A stretch of DNA of 64,000 bases from Gaiellasilicea sp963745775 (GCA_963745775.1 CAVUYY010000009.1:248001-312000); one strand, 5' to 3'. Shown: positions 1-9,229, numbered from the stretch's first letter. The notes: generated by a model not told the origin, from the letters alone. Translations and numbers: made by a program.

Positions 1-2026
1 CATCGACGTCGATCTCGAGCGCGCCTTCGAGGAAGCGGTCGACCAGGACCTCGCCGTCGATCCCCTCCATCGTCGCGCGCACCTGCGCGGCGTCGTAACA
101 GACCCGCATCGCCCGGCCGCCGAGGACGTAGCTCGGGCGTAGGAGCACGGGATAGCCGATCCGTTCGGCGAGCTCGACGGCCTCCTCGACCCGCGCCGCG
201 ATCCCCCACTCCGGGCAGCGGAGCCCGAGCTCGGCGAGGAGCGAGCCGAAGCGCTGCCGATCCTCGGCGAGGTCGATCGCCTCGACCGGCGTTCCGAGCA
301 GCTTGAACCCGGCGGCCTCGATCGCGCTCGCCAGCTTCAGCGGCGTCTGGCCGCCGAACTGGGTCACGACGCCGATCGGGCGTTCTCGCTCGAGCACCGG
401 CAGGACGAACTCCTCGACGAGCGGCTCGAAGTAGAGGCGGTCGGACGTGTCGTAGTCGGTCGAGACCGTCTCGGGATTGCAGTTGATCATCACCGCGTCG
501 TAGCCCTGCGCGCGATAGCTCTGAACCGCGTGGACGCAGCAGTAGTCGAACTCGATCCCCTGGCCGATCCGGTTCGGGCCCGAGCCGAGGATCACGATCA
601 CCGGCCGTTCCGCGCTGCGCTCGACAGGGTCGTCAGCCTCCCCTGTCGTCGAGTAGAAGTAGTTCGACTCGGAGGCGACCTCGCCGGCCACGGAATCGAC
701 TCGGCGGTACACGCGCTTCCCATCCGGAAGCCCCTGTGTGCGCAGCTCTTCGAGCTCCCGCCGAAACCAGGGGTGAACGCCGTCGGGAATGTGTTCGAGA
801 TCGGGCCATGGCGAAGCGGTTGCCCGATCCAGCTCGCGGCTGACGAACGCCTTCCAGAACGCCTCCTGGAACGTGCGGCCGATGCCCATCGCCTCGCCCA
901 CGGACTTCATCTGCGTCCCGAGCGTCGTGTCCGCGCCGGGGAACTTCTCGAAGGCGAACCGCGGCAGCTTGACGACGACGTAGTCGAGCGTCGGCTCGAA
1001 GCTCGCCGGGGTCGTCCGCGTCAGGTCGTTCGGAATCTCGTCGAGCGTGTAGCCGACCGCCAGCTTCGCCGCGACCTTGGCGATCGGATACCCGGTCGCC
1101 TTCGAGGCGAGCGCGGAGCTGCGGGAGACGCGCGGGTTCATCTCGATCACTCGCACCTCGCCGGTCTCGCGGCTGCGGGCGAACTGGATGTTCGAGCCGC
1201 CGGTCTCGACGCCCACCGCGCGCACGACGGCGGCGGCCGCGTCTCGCAGCTCCTGGTAGGCCTCGTCGGAGAGCGTCAGCTGCGGCGCGACGGTGACCGA
1301 GTCGCCGGTGTGAACGCCCATCGGATCGAGGTTCTCGATCGAGCAGACGATCACGACGTTGTCGCGACGATCGCGGATCACCTCCAGCTCGAACTCGTCC
1401 CAGCCGACGAGCGACTCCTCGACGAGCACCTGGCCGATCGGGCTCTCGCGCAGACCGAGCTCGACCTGGCGCCGAAGCTCGGCCGGGCTCGACGCGAAGC
1501 CGCCGCCGTGACCGCCGAGCGTGAATGCCGGGCGAACGACCGCGGGGAGCGAGACGTCCGCGAGATCGTCGAGAGTCGTGACGATCCGGGAGAGGGGAAC
1601 GGCGAGGCCGCAGCTCTGCACGGCGGCCCGGAAGAGCTCGCGATCCTCGGCGCGGCGAATCACGTCGACCGAGGCGCCGAGCAGCTCGATCCCGAGCGCC
1701 TCGAGCACGCCTTCCTCCGCCAGCTCGATCGCGAGGTTGAGAGCGGTCTGCCCGCCGAGCGTCGGCAGGAGCGCGTCGGGCCGCTCCCGGCCGAGCACGT
1801 CCGCAACGCCCTCGAGGTCGAGCGGCTCGAGGTAGGTGCGGTCGGCGAAGCCGGGGTCGGTCATGATCGTCGCGGGGTTCGAGTTGACGACGATCGTCCG
1901 GAAGCCGTCCTCACGCAGCACCTTGAGCGCCTGGCAGCCGGCGTAGTCGAACTCGCAGGCCTGGCCGATCACGATCGGCCCCGATCCGATCAGGCAGATC
2001 GAGCGGAGATCCTTGCGCCTAGGCAG
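1..2026 (-). CDS. carB: Carbamoyl-phosphate synthase large subunit CarB (3' end off the window)
   Basis: ATP-grasp synthetase subunit that makes carbamoyl phosphate from bicarbonate, ATP and the ammonia delivered by CarA; feeds pyrimidine and arginine synthesis. About 675 of the usual ~1070-1100 residues are present: the first ATP-grasp half (starting PRRKDLRSICLIGSGPIVIG) and the start of the second half (VILGSGPNRIGQGIEFDY). The reading frame has no ATG, GTG or TTG ahead of the first conserved block. The only start that leaves the family N-terminus intact is CTG at 2026, six bases after a perfect AGGAGG that lies inside the last codons of carA. The start therefore overlaps the carA stop by 8 bases, so translation is probably coupled. 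No frameshift is seen. The family is certain; the CTG start is inference. Confidence 0.95.
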   Translation of the reverse strand, partial: MPRRKDLRSICLIGSGPIVIGQACEFDYAGCQALKVLREDGFRTIVVNSNPATIMTDPGFADRTYLEPLDLEGVADVLGRERPDALLPTLGGQTALNLAIELAEEGVLEALGIELLGASVDVIRRAEDRELFRAAVQSCGLAVPLSRIVTTLDDLADVSLPAVVRPAFTLGGHGGGFASSPAELRRQVELGLRESPIGQVLVEESLVGWDEFELEVIRDRRDNVVIVCSIENLDPMGVHTGDSVTVAPQLTLSDEAYQELRDAAAAVVRAVGVETGGSNIQFARSRETGEVRVIEMNPRVSRSSALASKATGYPIAKVAAKLAVGYTLDEIPNDLTRTTPASFEPTLDYVVVKLPRFAFEKFPGADTTLGTQMKSVGEAMGIGRTFQEAFWKAFVSRELDRATASPWPDLEHIPDGVHPWFRRELEELRTQGLPDGKRVYRRVDSVAGEVASESNYFYSTTGEADDPVERSAERPVIVILGSGPNRIGQGIEFDYCCVHAVQSYRAQGYDAVMINCNPETVSTDYDTSDRLYFEPLVEEFVLPVLERERPIGVVTQFGGQTPLKLASAIEAAGFKLLGTPVEAIDLAEDRQRFGSLLAELGLRCPEWGIAARVEEAVELAERIGYPVLLRPSYVLGGRAMRVCYDAAQVRATMEGIDGEVLVDRFLEGALEIDVD

Positions 2027-3080
2027 CCTGCACCTCCTCGAGCCAGCGCTCGAGGATCGGCCACGCGTCGTGCGGGCCTGGCCCAGCCTCGGGATGGAAC
2101 TGGACGGAGCGGGCCCGGAGCTCTGGAAAATCGAAGCCTTCGACCGTCTCGTCGTAGAGAGAGATGTGCGTCGCCTCGCGCGCGTCCGTCGCCGCGACCG
2201 CGAAGCCGTGGTTCTGGCTCGTCACGAGCACGCGGCTCGTCGCCCGCTCGAGCACCGGGTGGTTCGCGCCGCGATGACCGAACGGCAGCTTGTAGGTCTC
2301 GTGGCCGGTCGCGAGCCCGAGGAGCTGATGGCCGAGGCAGATCCCGAGGATCGGCACCCGCCCGAGCAGCTCCTGCACCGTTCGCACCTCGTCGTGGAGC
2401 GGCTCGGGGTCTCCGGGACCGTTGGAGAGGACGACGGCGTCGTACTCGGCGAGCTCGTCCGCGGTGACGGCGCATGGGTGCACATGCACCTGTGCCCCTG
2501 CCCGTGCGAGCCGGCGCAGGATCGAGCGCTTGCAGCCGTAGTCGACGACCGCGACGCGGATCGAGCCCTCGCGCGAGTGGACATACGACGTTTCCGTCGA
2601 CACCTGCGCGACGAGCGAAGCGCCGGTCATCGGCCGCTGGGCGCGCACCTGGGCGAGGACATCGTCGCGCGCCGAGGGGGCGGCGACGGCGGCGGCTCGC
2701 ATCGCCCCGCCTTCGCGCAGGCGGAGAACGAGGGTGCGCGTGTCGACGCCGGTGAGCCCGACGATCCCCTGCTCGGCGAGCCACCCGGTCCACTCCGGCC
2801 CGCGGGCCTCGCGCATCAGCACGGCCTTTGCCTGGACGCCGACCGACTCGGAGCGGGACGCGTCGATGCCGTAGTTACCGACCATCGGGGCGGTGAAGCA
2901 GACGAGCTGCTCCGCGAAGCTCGGGTCGGTCACCGTCTCCTGGTAACCGGTCATCGCGGTCGTGAAGACCGCCTCGCCGAACGCGATTCCCGTTGCACCC
3001 ACCGACTCGCCGGGGAAGACCGTCCCGTCCTCGAGCGCCAGGTAACAGTCGGTTGCCTGGCTCATCCGTGCACTGCTCAT
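2019..3080 (-). CDS. carA: Carbamoyl-phosphate synthase small subunit CarA (glutamine amidotransferase)
   Basis: Glutaminase subunit (353 aa, normal length) that hydrolyses glutamine and channels ammonia to CarB. N-terminal CPSase small-chain domain (MTGYQETVTDPSF, NYGID) is followed by a class I glutamine amidotransferase domain with the nucleophile cysteine in GICLGHQLLG and the catalytic His-Glu in QFHPE. I chose the start at 3080 because its ATG overlaps the pyrC stop as ATGA; a second in-frame ATG lies five codons later (3065). Fourth gene of the pyrRBC-carAB operon; its last codons carry the Shine-Dalgarno for carB. Confidence 0.97.
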   Translation of the reverse strand: MSSARMSQATDCYLALEDGTVFPGESVGATGIAFGEAVFTTAMTGYQETVTDPSFAEQLVCFTAPMVGNYGIDASRSESVGVQAKAVLMREARGPEWTGWLAEQGIVGLTGVDTRTLVLRLREGGAMRAAAVAAPSARDDVLAQVRAQRPMTGASLVAQVSTETSYVHSREGSIRVAVVDYGCKRSILRRLARAGAQVHVHPCAVTADELAEYDAVVLSNGPGDPEPLHDEVRTVQELLGRVPILGICLGHQLLGLATGHETYKLPFGHRGANHPVLERATSRVLVTSQNHGFAVAATDAREATHISLYDETVEGFDFPELRARSVQFHPEAGPGPHDAWPILERWLEEVQAA

Positions 3081-4330
3081 CCGTGAACCAGCCGGCCGTC
3101 GGCGATCGTCTGCAGGACTCGCCCCCGGAGCTTCTGCCCGAGCAGCCAGGAGTTGGCCGAGCGCGAGCGGAAGCCTTCCTCGCGCACCGTCCACTCCTCC
3201 TCCAGGTCGAGCAGGACGAGGTTGGCGCGGGCGCCGACCTCGAGCGTCGGCTTCGGTAGGCCGAACGCGCGCGCCGGGCCGGCCGACATCCGCTCGAGCA
3301 GCGTCTCGAGCGAGATCAGACCCGGCTCGACGAGGTGCGTGTAGAGGGCGGCAAAGGACGTTTCGAGCCCGGTCACCCCGAACGGCGCCGCCTCGAACGG
3401 GACGTCCTTCTCCTCGCGCGAGTGCGGCGCGTGGTCGGTGGCGACGCACGCGATCGTGCCGCTCCGGAGCGCGTCGACCAGCACGTCGCGATCGCTCGCG
3501 GTGCTTAGAGGCGGGTTCATCTTCAGATTCGGGTCGAGCGAGCGAACCGCCTCGTCGGTGAGGACGAGATGGTGCGGCGTCACCTCGGCCGTCGCGGCGA
3601 CACCGGCCGCTTGCGCCCGCTCGAGCGCCTCGACCGAGGCGCCGGCGGAGAGGTGCATCAGATGGAGCGGTCGCTCCTCGTGGGCTGCGAGCGCCAGATC
3701 GCGCTGAACCATCACGCTCTCGGCGAGCGCCGGCCAGCCGCCGAGTCCGAGCTCGGCTGAGACGGCGCCTTCGCGCATGTGCCCGGCACGCGAGAGCGTC
3801 GGCTCCTCACAGTGGAGCGCGAGCGGCCTGCCCGTGAGCTCGGCGTACTGGAGTGCCCGCCGGAGCAGAGCAGCCGAGACGACGGGGCGACCATCGTCGG
3901 TGAACGCCGCTGCGCCTGCGTCGCCGAGCTCTCCCAGCTCGGTCAGCTCCTCGCCCTCGAGCCTCTTCGAGATCGAGGCCATGAAACCGACCGGGATCAG
4001 CGCCTCCCGGCGCGCGGTCTCCTGGAGCGAAGCGAGGACGGTGGCCGAATCGACGACCGGGTCGGTGTTCGGCATCGCGAGGATCGCGCAGTAGCCCCCG
4101 GCCGCGGCCGCTGCGGTGCCGCTCGCGATCGTCTCCTCGTCCTCGCGCCCAGGCGTGCGCAGGTGCACGTGCGGGTCGACGAACGCCGGCGCAAGCACGG
4201 CCTGGCTCGAGCCGCGCGCCTCGATCTGGGCGATCACACCGTCGCGCACCGTCACGGTGACGGAGCGGCCCTCCGCGAGGCGGCCCTCGAGCGTCAGCGA
4301 GTCCGAGCGGCCGTTCCGGCAGACGAGCAT
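3077..4330 (-). CDS. pyrC: Dihydroorotase PyrC
   Basis: Zinc amidohydrolase (417 aa) that cyclises N-carbamoyl-aspartate to dihydroorotate, step 3 of UMP synthesis. Visible motifs of the bacterial class I dihydroorotase: the metal-binding DPHVHLRTPG, the AMPNTDP loop, the histidines in ALHCEEP and EVTPHHLVL, and the catalytic Asp in ATDHAPHS. The ATG at 4330 shares one base with the pyrB stop (TGATG) and the stop overlaps the carA start, so it sits in a fully coupled operon. Intact, family-typical length. Confidence 0.97.
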   Translation of the reverse strand: MLVCRNGRSDSLTLEGRLAEGRSVTVTVRDGVIAQIEARGSSQAVLAPAFVDPHVHLRTPGREDEETIASGTAAAAAGGYCAILAMPNTDPVVDSATVLASLQETARREALIPVGFMASISKRLEGEELTELGELGDAGAAAFTDDGRPVVSAALLRRALQYAELTGRPLALHCEEPTLSRAGHMREGAVSAELGLGGWPALAESVMVQRDLALAAHEERPLHLMHLSAGASVEALERAQAAGVAATAEVTPHHLVLTDEAVRSLDPNLKMNPPLSTASDRDVLVDALRSGTIACVATDHAPHSREEKDVPFEAAPFGVTGLETSFAALYTHLVEPGLISLETLLERMSAGPARAFGLPKPTLEVGARANLVLLDLEEEWTVREEGFRSRSANSWLLGQKLRGRVLQTIADGRLVHG

Positions 4331-5274
4331 CAGGCGACCGCCGCGATCTCGCCGGCGGGCACACCCTGCGCGAGCAGGTCGTGGAGCACCGCCATCCGGA
4401 CGACGAGCCCGGAGCGCACCTGCTGGACGACGAGCGAATCCTCCGAGTCGGCGACGCGCGGGTCGAGCTCGACGCCCCGGTTCATCGGCCCCGGGTGCAT
4501 CACCTTCTGGCCGGGGCGCAGCCGCTCGGGCGTCACGCCCCAGCGCGCGGTGTACTCGCGCAGGCTGGGCACGTAGTTGGCGCCGGCGAGCATCCGCTCT
4601 CGCTGCATCCGAAGGACGTAGACGACGTCGGCCGACTCGATCGCCGAGATCTCGCTCGACCGTTCGCAACCGAGCGCCTCGAGCGAGCGCGGGACGAGCG
4701 TCGGCGGGCCGACGAGCGTGACGTCGGCGCCGACGAGCCCGAGCGCCTGGATCAGCGAGCGGGCGACCCGCGAGTGGAGGACGTCGCCGACGATGGCGAC
4801 GTGGAGGCCGTCGAGCCGGCCGAACGCGCGCTGGATCGTGTAGAGGTCGAGGAGCGCCTGCGTCGGATGCTGATGCGTGCCGTCGCCCGCGTTCACGACC
4901 GCCGCACCGCTCGAGCGGGCGACGAGCCAGGGAGCCCCGACGTGCGGGTGCCGGACCACGATCGCCGCCGGCTCGTAGGCCGCAAGCGTCAGAACCGTGT
5001 CCTTCAGCGACTCGCCCTTGTCCACCGAGGAGCCCGCGGACTTGATCGACATCGTCTCGGCGGAGAGTCGCTTCGCCGCCAGCTCGAAGCTCGCCGAGGT
5101 TCGCGTCGAGGACTCGTAGAAGAGCGTGATCACGAGCCGGCCGGCGAGCGTCGGCAGCTTCGCGGCGCGGTCGTCGTGCGACACGCCGTCGAGGGCGCGG
5201 GCGGTCTCGAGGATCCGCTCGACGTCGTCGCGACCGAGGTCGGCGATCGAGAGCAGGTGTCGCGGTTCAGGCAC
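4330..5274 (-). CDS. pyrB: Aspartate carbamoyltransferase catalytic subunit PyrB
   Basis: Condenses carbamoyl phosphate with aspartate, the committed pyrimidine step. 314 aa, the usual length for a catalytic chain. The carbamoyl-phosphate loop reads YESSTRTSASFELAAKRL (STRTS rather than the common STRTR) and HPTQALLDLYT is present; the aspartate-domain signature is HPGPMNRGVEL. No pyrI regulatory subunit follows, as expected outside Proteobacteria. The ATG at 5274 lies inside the last codons of pyrR (8-base overlap), indicating translational coupling to PyrR. Confidence 0.97.
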   Translation of the reverse strand: MPEPRHLLSIADLGRDDVERILETARALDGVSHDDRAAKLPTLAGRLVITLFYESSTRTSASFELAAKRLSAETMSIKSAGSSVDKGESLKDTVLTLAAYEPAAIVVRHPHVGAPWLVARSSGAAVVNAGDGTHQHPTQALLDLYTIQRAFGRLDGLHVAIVGDVLHSRVARSLIQALGLVGADVTLVGPPTLVPRSLEALGCERSSEISAIESADVVYVLRMQRERMLAGANYVPSLREYTARWGVTPERLRPGQKVMHPGPMNRGVELDPRVADSEDSLVVQQVRSGLVVRMAVLHDLLAQGVPAGEIAAVA

Positions 5275-5869
5275 GGGTCGACTCCTCAGCGACGTTCACG
5301 AGCAGGATCCGGTCGATGCCGTCCGTCTCCTCGAGCTGCACCTGGATCCGCTCGCTGCGCGAGGTCGGCAGGTTCTTGCCCACGTAGTCCGGCCGGATCG
5401 GAAGCTCGCGGTGACCCCGATCCACGAGCACCGCGAGCTGGACGCGAGCGGGCCGTCCCTGGGCGAAGATCGTCTCGATCGCCGCCCTGATCGTCCGCCC
5501 CGTGTAGAGGACGTCGTCGACGAGGATGCAGGTGGTTCCCGCGAGCGGGAAATCGAGATCGGTCGCGTGCACGACCGGCTGGGCGCTCGCCTCGCCGCCG
5601 GCTCCGACCGCACGGTCGTCCCGATGGAAGGTGATGTCGACCGCGCCGAGCGCGACCTCCACCCCGCTCTGCTCCTCGATCAGCTCCGCGAGCCGCTCGG
5701 CGAGCGGGACACCCCGCGTGTGGATCCCGACGAGCGCGACGGCGTCGAGGTCGTCGTTGCGCTCGATCACCTCGTGGGCGATCCGCGATAGCGTCCGCGC
5801 GAGTGCCTCTCCGTCGAGCAGGCGTTTTCCGACGGTCGCGTCGGACAGGCCCAAATCGTGCGAACTCAT
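5267..5869 (-). CDS. pyrR: PyrR, pyrimidine operon RNA-binding regulator / uracil phosphoribosyltransferase
   Basis: First gene of the operon. PyrR binds a leader RNA hairpin when UMP/UTP is high and shuts down expression; it is also a phosphoribosyltransferase fold protein. 200 aa, with the PRPP-binding signature CILVDDVLYTGRTIRAA and the preceding VGIHTRGVPLAERL. The start ATG at 5869 follows AAGGAG with good spacing. The proposed binding loop lies immediately upstream and would mask this ribosome binding site. Divergent from the glycosyltransferase gene. Confidence 0.96.
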   Translation of the reverse strand: MSSHDLGLSDATVGKRLLDGEALARTLSRIAHEVIERNDDLDAVALVGIHTRGVPLAERLAELIEEQSGVEVALGAVDITFHRDDRAVGAGGEASAQPVVHATDLDFPLAGTTCILVDDVLYTGRTIRAAIETIFAQGRPARVQLAVLVDRGHRELPIRPDYVGKNLPTSRSERIQVQLEETDGIDRILLVNVAEESTRA

Positions 5870-5880
5870 CTCACTCCTTT

Positions 5881-5898
5881 CCGGCCTCGCAGGACCGG
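5881..5898 (-). promoter_or_regulatory. Putative PyrR-binding loop in the pyrR leader
   Basis: On the minus strand the leader reads CCGG-TCCTGCGAGG-CCGG directly before AAAGGAGTGAG-ATG. The loop matches the PyrR-binding pattern UCCNGNGAGGY, held by a short CCGG/CCGG stem, and it abuts the Shine-Dalgarno. No attenuator terminator is visible between it and pyrR, so translational repression of the kind described for mycobacterial pyrR is the likely mechanism. The sequence match is seen; the mechanism is inferred. Confidence 0.65.
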
Positions 5899-5953
5899 CT
5901 TAAAGGTCGGCGCGCAGCATAGCCCGGAGGGCGGACGCACAGCCGAGGACGCG

Positions 5954-7963
5954 GTGGACGGCCTACCGTGGGCGAGACACAGGTCCAGGCTCGATCGCGT
6001 TCCCGCGTGGCTGCTCCTGGCCGCCATGGTCGCTGTCTCGACCGTGATCCGGTCGATAGCGGCTCGCGGAGTCGGCTCGCCCTGGATTGCGCCGGACGAG
6101 ATCATCTACGCATTGCTCGGGCGCGCGCTCTACGAGAGCGGCGAGCTCTCGATCCTGGGAGCGGAGACCGGTTTCTACAGCCTCCTCTATCCCGCGCTCG
6201 TCGGTTTGCCGCTCAGCATCGCGGACGCAGAGACCGGCCACCGAGTGCTGCACGTCGTCCAGGCGCTCGTCGTCTCGTGCACCGCCATTCCTGTCTATCT
6301 GTGGGGACGCGCCCTCGCCGGAAAGGGCGCAGCGCTCGTCGCGGCGGCGCTGACCCTGGCCCTGCCCACTCTCGGCTACTCGGCGCTCGTGATGAGCGAG
6401 GCGCTCTTCCTCCCCGTCGCCACGCTCGCGCTTTGGTCGCTGGCCCGGGCGCTCGAGCGGCCGACGGCGGGTCGGCAGGCGCTGCTGGCCCTCGCCGTGA
6501 CGGCGGCGATCGCCACGCGGCTGCAGGCTGTGGTGCTGATCCCGGTTGTCGTGACCGCCGTCCTCGTGAAGGCGGCGCTCGATCGCGATCTGCTCGTCGT
6601 CCGGCGCTTCGCGGTCGCCCTCGGAGCGCTCCTGACCGTGAGCCTGGCGGCCGCGCTCGCTGCGGGCTCTGGAGCATTCGGCGCCTACTCGTCGGCGGGC
6701 GAGGGCTCGTACGACCTCGTCGCCGCCGCTCGATTCGTGGGCTATCACGCAGCGGGGGTCGTGCTGATCTCGGGAGTCGTGCCCTTCCTCGCCCTGCTCC
6801 TGCTCTGGAGCACGAGCATCGCGTCGCGCGAGACACCGCGTGCGCTGCGCGCCTTCGTCGCGGTCACGCTGGCCTACATCCCGTGGCTCGCACTCGAGGT
6901 GGGAATCTTCGCGTCGCGTGAGGTCGGCCACCTCGCCGGCCGCGACCTCGCCACGGCGGCGCCGCTGACGCTGCTCGGGTTCGTCGTCTGGCTCGACCGC
7001 GGCGCGCCGAGGCCCCAGCCCCTGACCGCGATCATCGCGCTCGCGACCGCTGCGGGGCTGCTCGTCCTGCCGATCCGCCGGCTCGCCACCATCGAGACGA
7101 TCCACGACAGCTTCGAGCTGATTCCCCTGGAGCGCCTGGCGCCCGGGAGTCGCGAGCTCGCTTTCGCGCTGGCCGTGGCCGCCGCGATCGCGCTCTTCAC
7201 GCTGCTCCCGCGGCGGGCGATCACGCTTCTCGTCCCAATCGTCTTCCTCTCTCTCGTCGCCGTGTCGACGATTGCGGCGCGGGAGGCGGCTCGGCAGTCC
7301 GCGCTTCGCGAGACGGCCCTCCTCGGCAACCTGCCGACCTGGGTCGACGACGCCGGACTCGACGGTGTCGCCTACCTCTACGCGGGCGAACCGCGCTGGA
7401 CGACGGTCTGGCAGCACCTGTACTGGAACCGCTCGATCGACGACGTGTGGACGCTGGCCGGCAGCGCCGTGCCAGGCCCTCTGCCGCAGACCGCCGTCTT
7501 CCCTCGCTCCGACGGGCGACTGGCATCCGCGGCGGGCCCGCTCGCCGCGCCGGCGGTGATCGCCCCGACGAACGTCACCCTGGTCGGCGAGCCTGTCGCG
7601 CAGATCCGTCAGCAGGGGATGCTCGCCGCCGGACTCGTTCTCTGGCGGCCCGAGCTGCCCATCCGTGCCTCGACGATCTCGGCCGGCGTGCTGGCCAACG
7701 GAGACATGCCGGCGCCGGCCACGCTCACCGTCTTCGACTGCGCCGACGGGCGGCTGGAGGCGACCCTGCTCGGCAAGAGCGGCAACCCTGTCTCCCTCCG
7801 GCTGGACGGGATCACAAGGCGCGTGGTCGACGTTCCCTCCGGCGGCGTCTGGCGCGGCTCGCTCGAGACGGAGCGCTACGCGAGCGCGGACGGGATCTGC
7901 GTCTTCGAGCTCGCGAGCGAAGGCCTGCTCGGCTCGACCCGCCTCGAGTTCGTGCGCGCCTAG
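5954..7963 (+). CDS. GT-C family membrane glycosyltransferase (PMT/ArnT-like)
   Basis: Predicted polyprenyl-phosphate-sugar dependent transferase, about 669 aa. The first ~390 residues form roughly ten hydrophobic helices; the first outside loop carries APDEIIYALLGRALYESGEL, whose acidic Asp-Glu pair is the typical catalytic/metal motif of GT-C enzymes. The C-terminal ~250 residues are soluble and probably extracytoplasmic. GTG at 5954 (GAGG six bases upstream) is preferred because the longest reading frame, from 5858, would overlap pyrR head to head. The substrate cannot be told; cell-wall polysaccharide or protein glycosylation are both possible. Convergent with rnz, seven bases apart. Confidence 0.75.
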   Translation: MDGLPWARHRSRLDRVPAWLLLAAMVAVSTVIRSIAARGVGSPWIAPDEIIYALLGRALYESGELSILGAETGFYSLLYPALVGLPLSIADAETGHRVLHVVQALVVSCTAIPVYLWGRALAGKGAALVAAALTLALPTLGYSALVMSEALFLPVATLALWSLARALERPTAGRQALLALAVTAAIATRLQAVVLIPVVVTAVLVKAALDRDLLVVRRFAVALGALLTVSLAAALAAGSGAFGAYSSAGEGSYDLVAAARFVGYHAAGVVLISGVVPFLALLLLWSTSIASRETPRALRAFVAVTLAYIPWLALEVGIFASREVGHLAGRDLATAAPLTLLGFVVWLDRGAPRPQPLTAIIALATAAGLLVLPIRRLATIETIHDSFELIPLERLAPGSRELAFALAVAAAIALFTLLPRRAITLLVPIVFLSLVAVSTIAAREAARQSALRETALLGNLPTWVDDAGLDGVAYLYAGEPRWTTVWQHLYWNRSIDDVWTLAGSAVPGPLPQTAVFPRSDGRLASAAGPLAAPAVIAPTNVTLVGEPVAQIRQQGMLAAGLVLWRPELPIRASTISAGVLANGDMPAPATLTVFDCADGRLEATLLGKSGNPVSLRLDGITRRVVDVPSGGVWRGSLETERYASADGICVFELASEGLLGSTRLEFVRA

Positions 7964-7969
7964 CTGCTC

Positions 7970-8956
7970 CTATGGCGTCGGCGCCGGGATCGGTGTCGGC
8001 GCGCGCGGGAGGCGGGCGCCGCTCTTGACGAGCGTCGGGGCGCCGCGCTCGGGAAACGGGATCTCGATCACGTCGAAGTCGCGTGGAACGACCGTCTCCG
8101 GGAACACCTCCCGCGCTTCGCGCTCGATCTCCCCCGCGGAGTACCGGCTCGAGAGATGGGTCAGCGCGAGCAGCTTCACTCCCGCCTCGAGGGCGACCCG
8201 CGCCGCTTCGGCGGCCGTCGAGTGCTCGGTCTCCCGCGCTCGCACGGCCTCGTCGAGGCAGAAGGTCGCCTCGTGCACGAGCACGTCGGCGTGCTCGGCC
8301 GCGGCGACGACAGTCGGGGTGGGAGCGGTGTCGCCGCTCAGGACGAGCTTTCGCCCTGCGCGCGCGGCGCCGAGAACCTGGCTCGCCGTCACGACGGCTC
8401 CGTCCGGAAGCGTCACCGATTCCCCCCGCTGGAGAGCGCCGCGCTCGGGCCCGGACGGGACGCCGAGGCGATCCGCGATCTCGATGTCGAAGCGTCCGGG
8501 CCGTTCGTCCTCGACGAGGGAGTAGCCGAGCGCGGCGTGCCCGTGTCGGGCCGCAAACGCGAGCAGCCGGTAATCGTCGCGCTCGAGCACGTCGCCCGGA
8601 GAGAGCTCGACGAGCTCGTACGGATAGGTGAGCCGGCCGAAGATTCGTCGAAGGGAGCTCATCAGCTCGCCGAGGCCGCGTGGGCCGTAGATCGTGAGCG
8701 GCAGCTCGCGACCGCGCAGGGCGAACGTCTTCAGCATCCCCGGCAGGCCCAGGAAATGGTCGGCGTGGAAGTGGGTCAGGAAGATCTCGCGCAGCTCGAC
8801 GAGGCCGACGTCGGAGCGCAGGAGCTGCCGCTGCGTGCCCTCGGCGCAGTCGAACAGGAGCCGCTCGCCGCCGCGCCGGACGAGCGTCGCGGTGGGCGCG
8901 CGTCGGGCGGTGGGCATCGAGCCGGACGTCCCGACGAAGACGACGTCGAGGTCCAT
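7970..8956 (-). CDS. rnz: Ribonuclease Z
   Basis: Metallo-beta-lactamase fold endonuclease that trims tRNA 3' trailers. 328 aa. The zinc motif is THFHADHFLGLPG, with further ligands in AARHGHAALGYSL, LVLSGDTAPTP, LVHEATF and LALTHLSSRY, in the order expected for RNase Z. This activity is needed here because the two intact tRNA genes in the window do not encode CCA. The last ~15 residues are Pro/Thr-rich and atypical. Intact. Confidence 0.93.
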   Translation of the reverse strand: MDLDVVFVGTSGSMPTARRAPTATLVRRGGERLLFDCAEGTQRQLLRSDVGLVELREIFLTHFHADHFLGLPGMLKTFALRGRELPLTIYGPRGLGELMSSLRRIFGRLTYPYELVELSPGDVLERDDYRLLAFAARHGHAALGYSLVEDERPGRFDIEIADRLGVPSGPERGALQRGESVTLPDGAVVTASQVLGAARAGRKLVLSGDTAPTPTVVAAAEHADVLVHEATFCLDEAVRARETEHSTAAEAARVALEAGVKLLALTHLSSRYSAGEIEREAREVFPETVVPRDFDVIEIPFPERGAPTLVKSGARLPRAPTPIPAPTP

Positions 8957-8989
8957 GCGGCCAGTCTAGGGCGCGCTCAGGCTGGCTGA

Positions 8990-9229
8990 TCAGCCGGGGA
9001 TGATCAGCACCTGCCCCGGCACGATCGTCGTTCCCTCGAGGCTGTTCCGCTCGCGCAGCTCGTAGACCCCCTCTCGCGGGTCGCCGTAGCGGGCGGCCGC
9101 GATCGACCAGAGCGTGTCGGCAGGCTGCACGACGTACGGCCGCTCGGGGCCCGACGCGTCGGACGAGCGGGCGAAGGTTGCCCAGAGAAAGAGGGAGAGC
9201 GCGACGACGAGGATGAGCCGACCAAACAT
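8990..9229 (-). CDS. SOS-controlled LysM membrane protein, YneA/ChiZ-like division suppressor
   Basis: 79-aa protein: an N-terminal membrane segment (residues ~4-20), a short linker, then one LysM domain (PYVVQPADTLWSIAAARYGD to VPGQVLIIPG). This architecture equals YneA of Bacillus and the N-terminal half of ChiZ (Rv2719c) of Mycobacterium, which stop cell division during DNA damage. No Shine-Dalgarno precedes the ATG; the promoter places transcription start within a few bases of it, so the mRNA is probably leaderless. Two SOS boxes cover the promoter and start. lexA itself, often the neighbour, is not in this window. The role is inferred from architecture plus regulation. Confidence 0.82.
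   Translation of the reverse strand: MFGRLILVVALSLFLWATFARSSDASGPERPYVVQPADTLWSIAAARYGDPREGVYELRERNSLEGTTIVPGQVLIIPG

Noticed and set aside
530..2467. Long open frame on the plus strand
   Set aside because: It is antisense to carB/carA, Arg/Glu-rich without any domain, and only open because of high GC.
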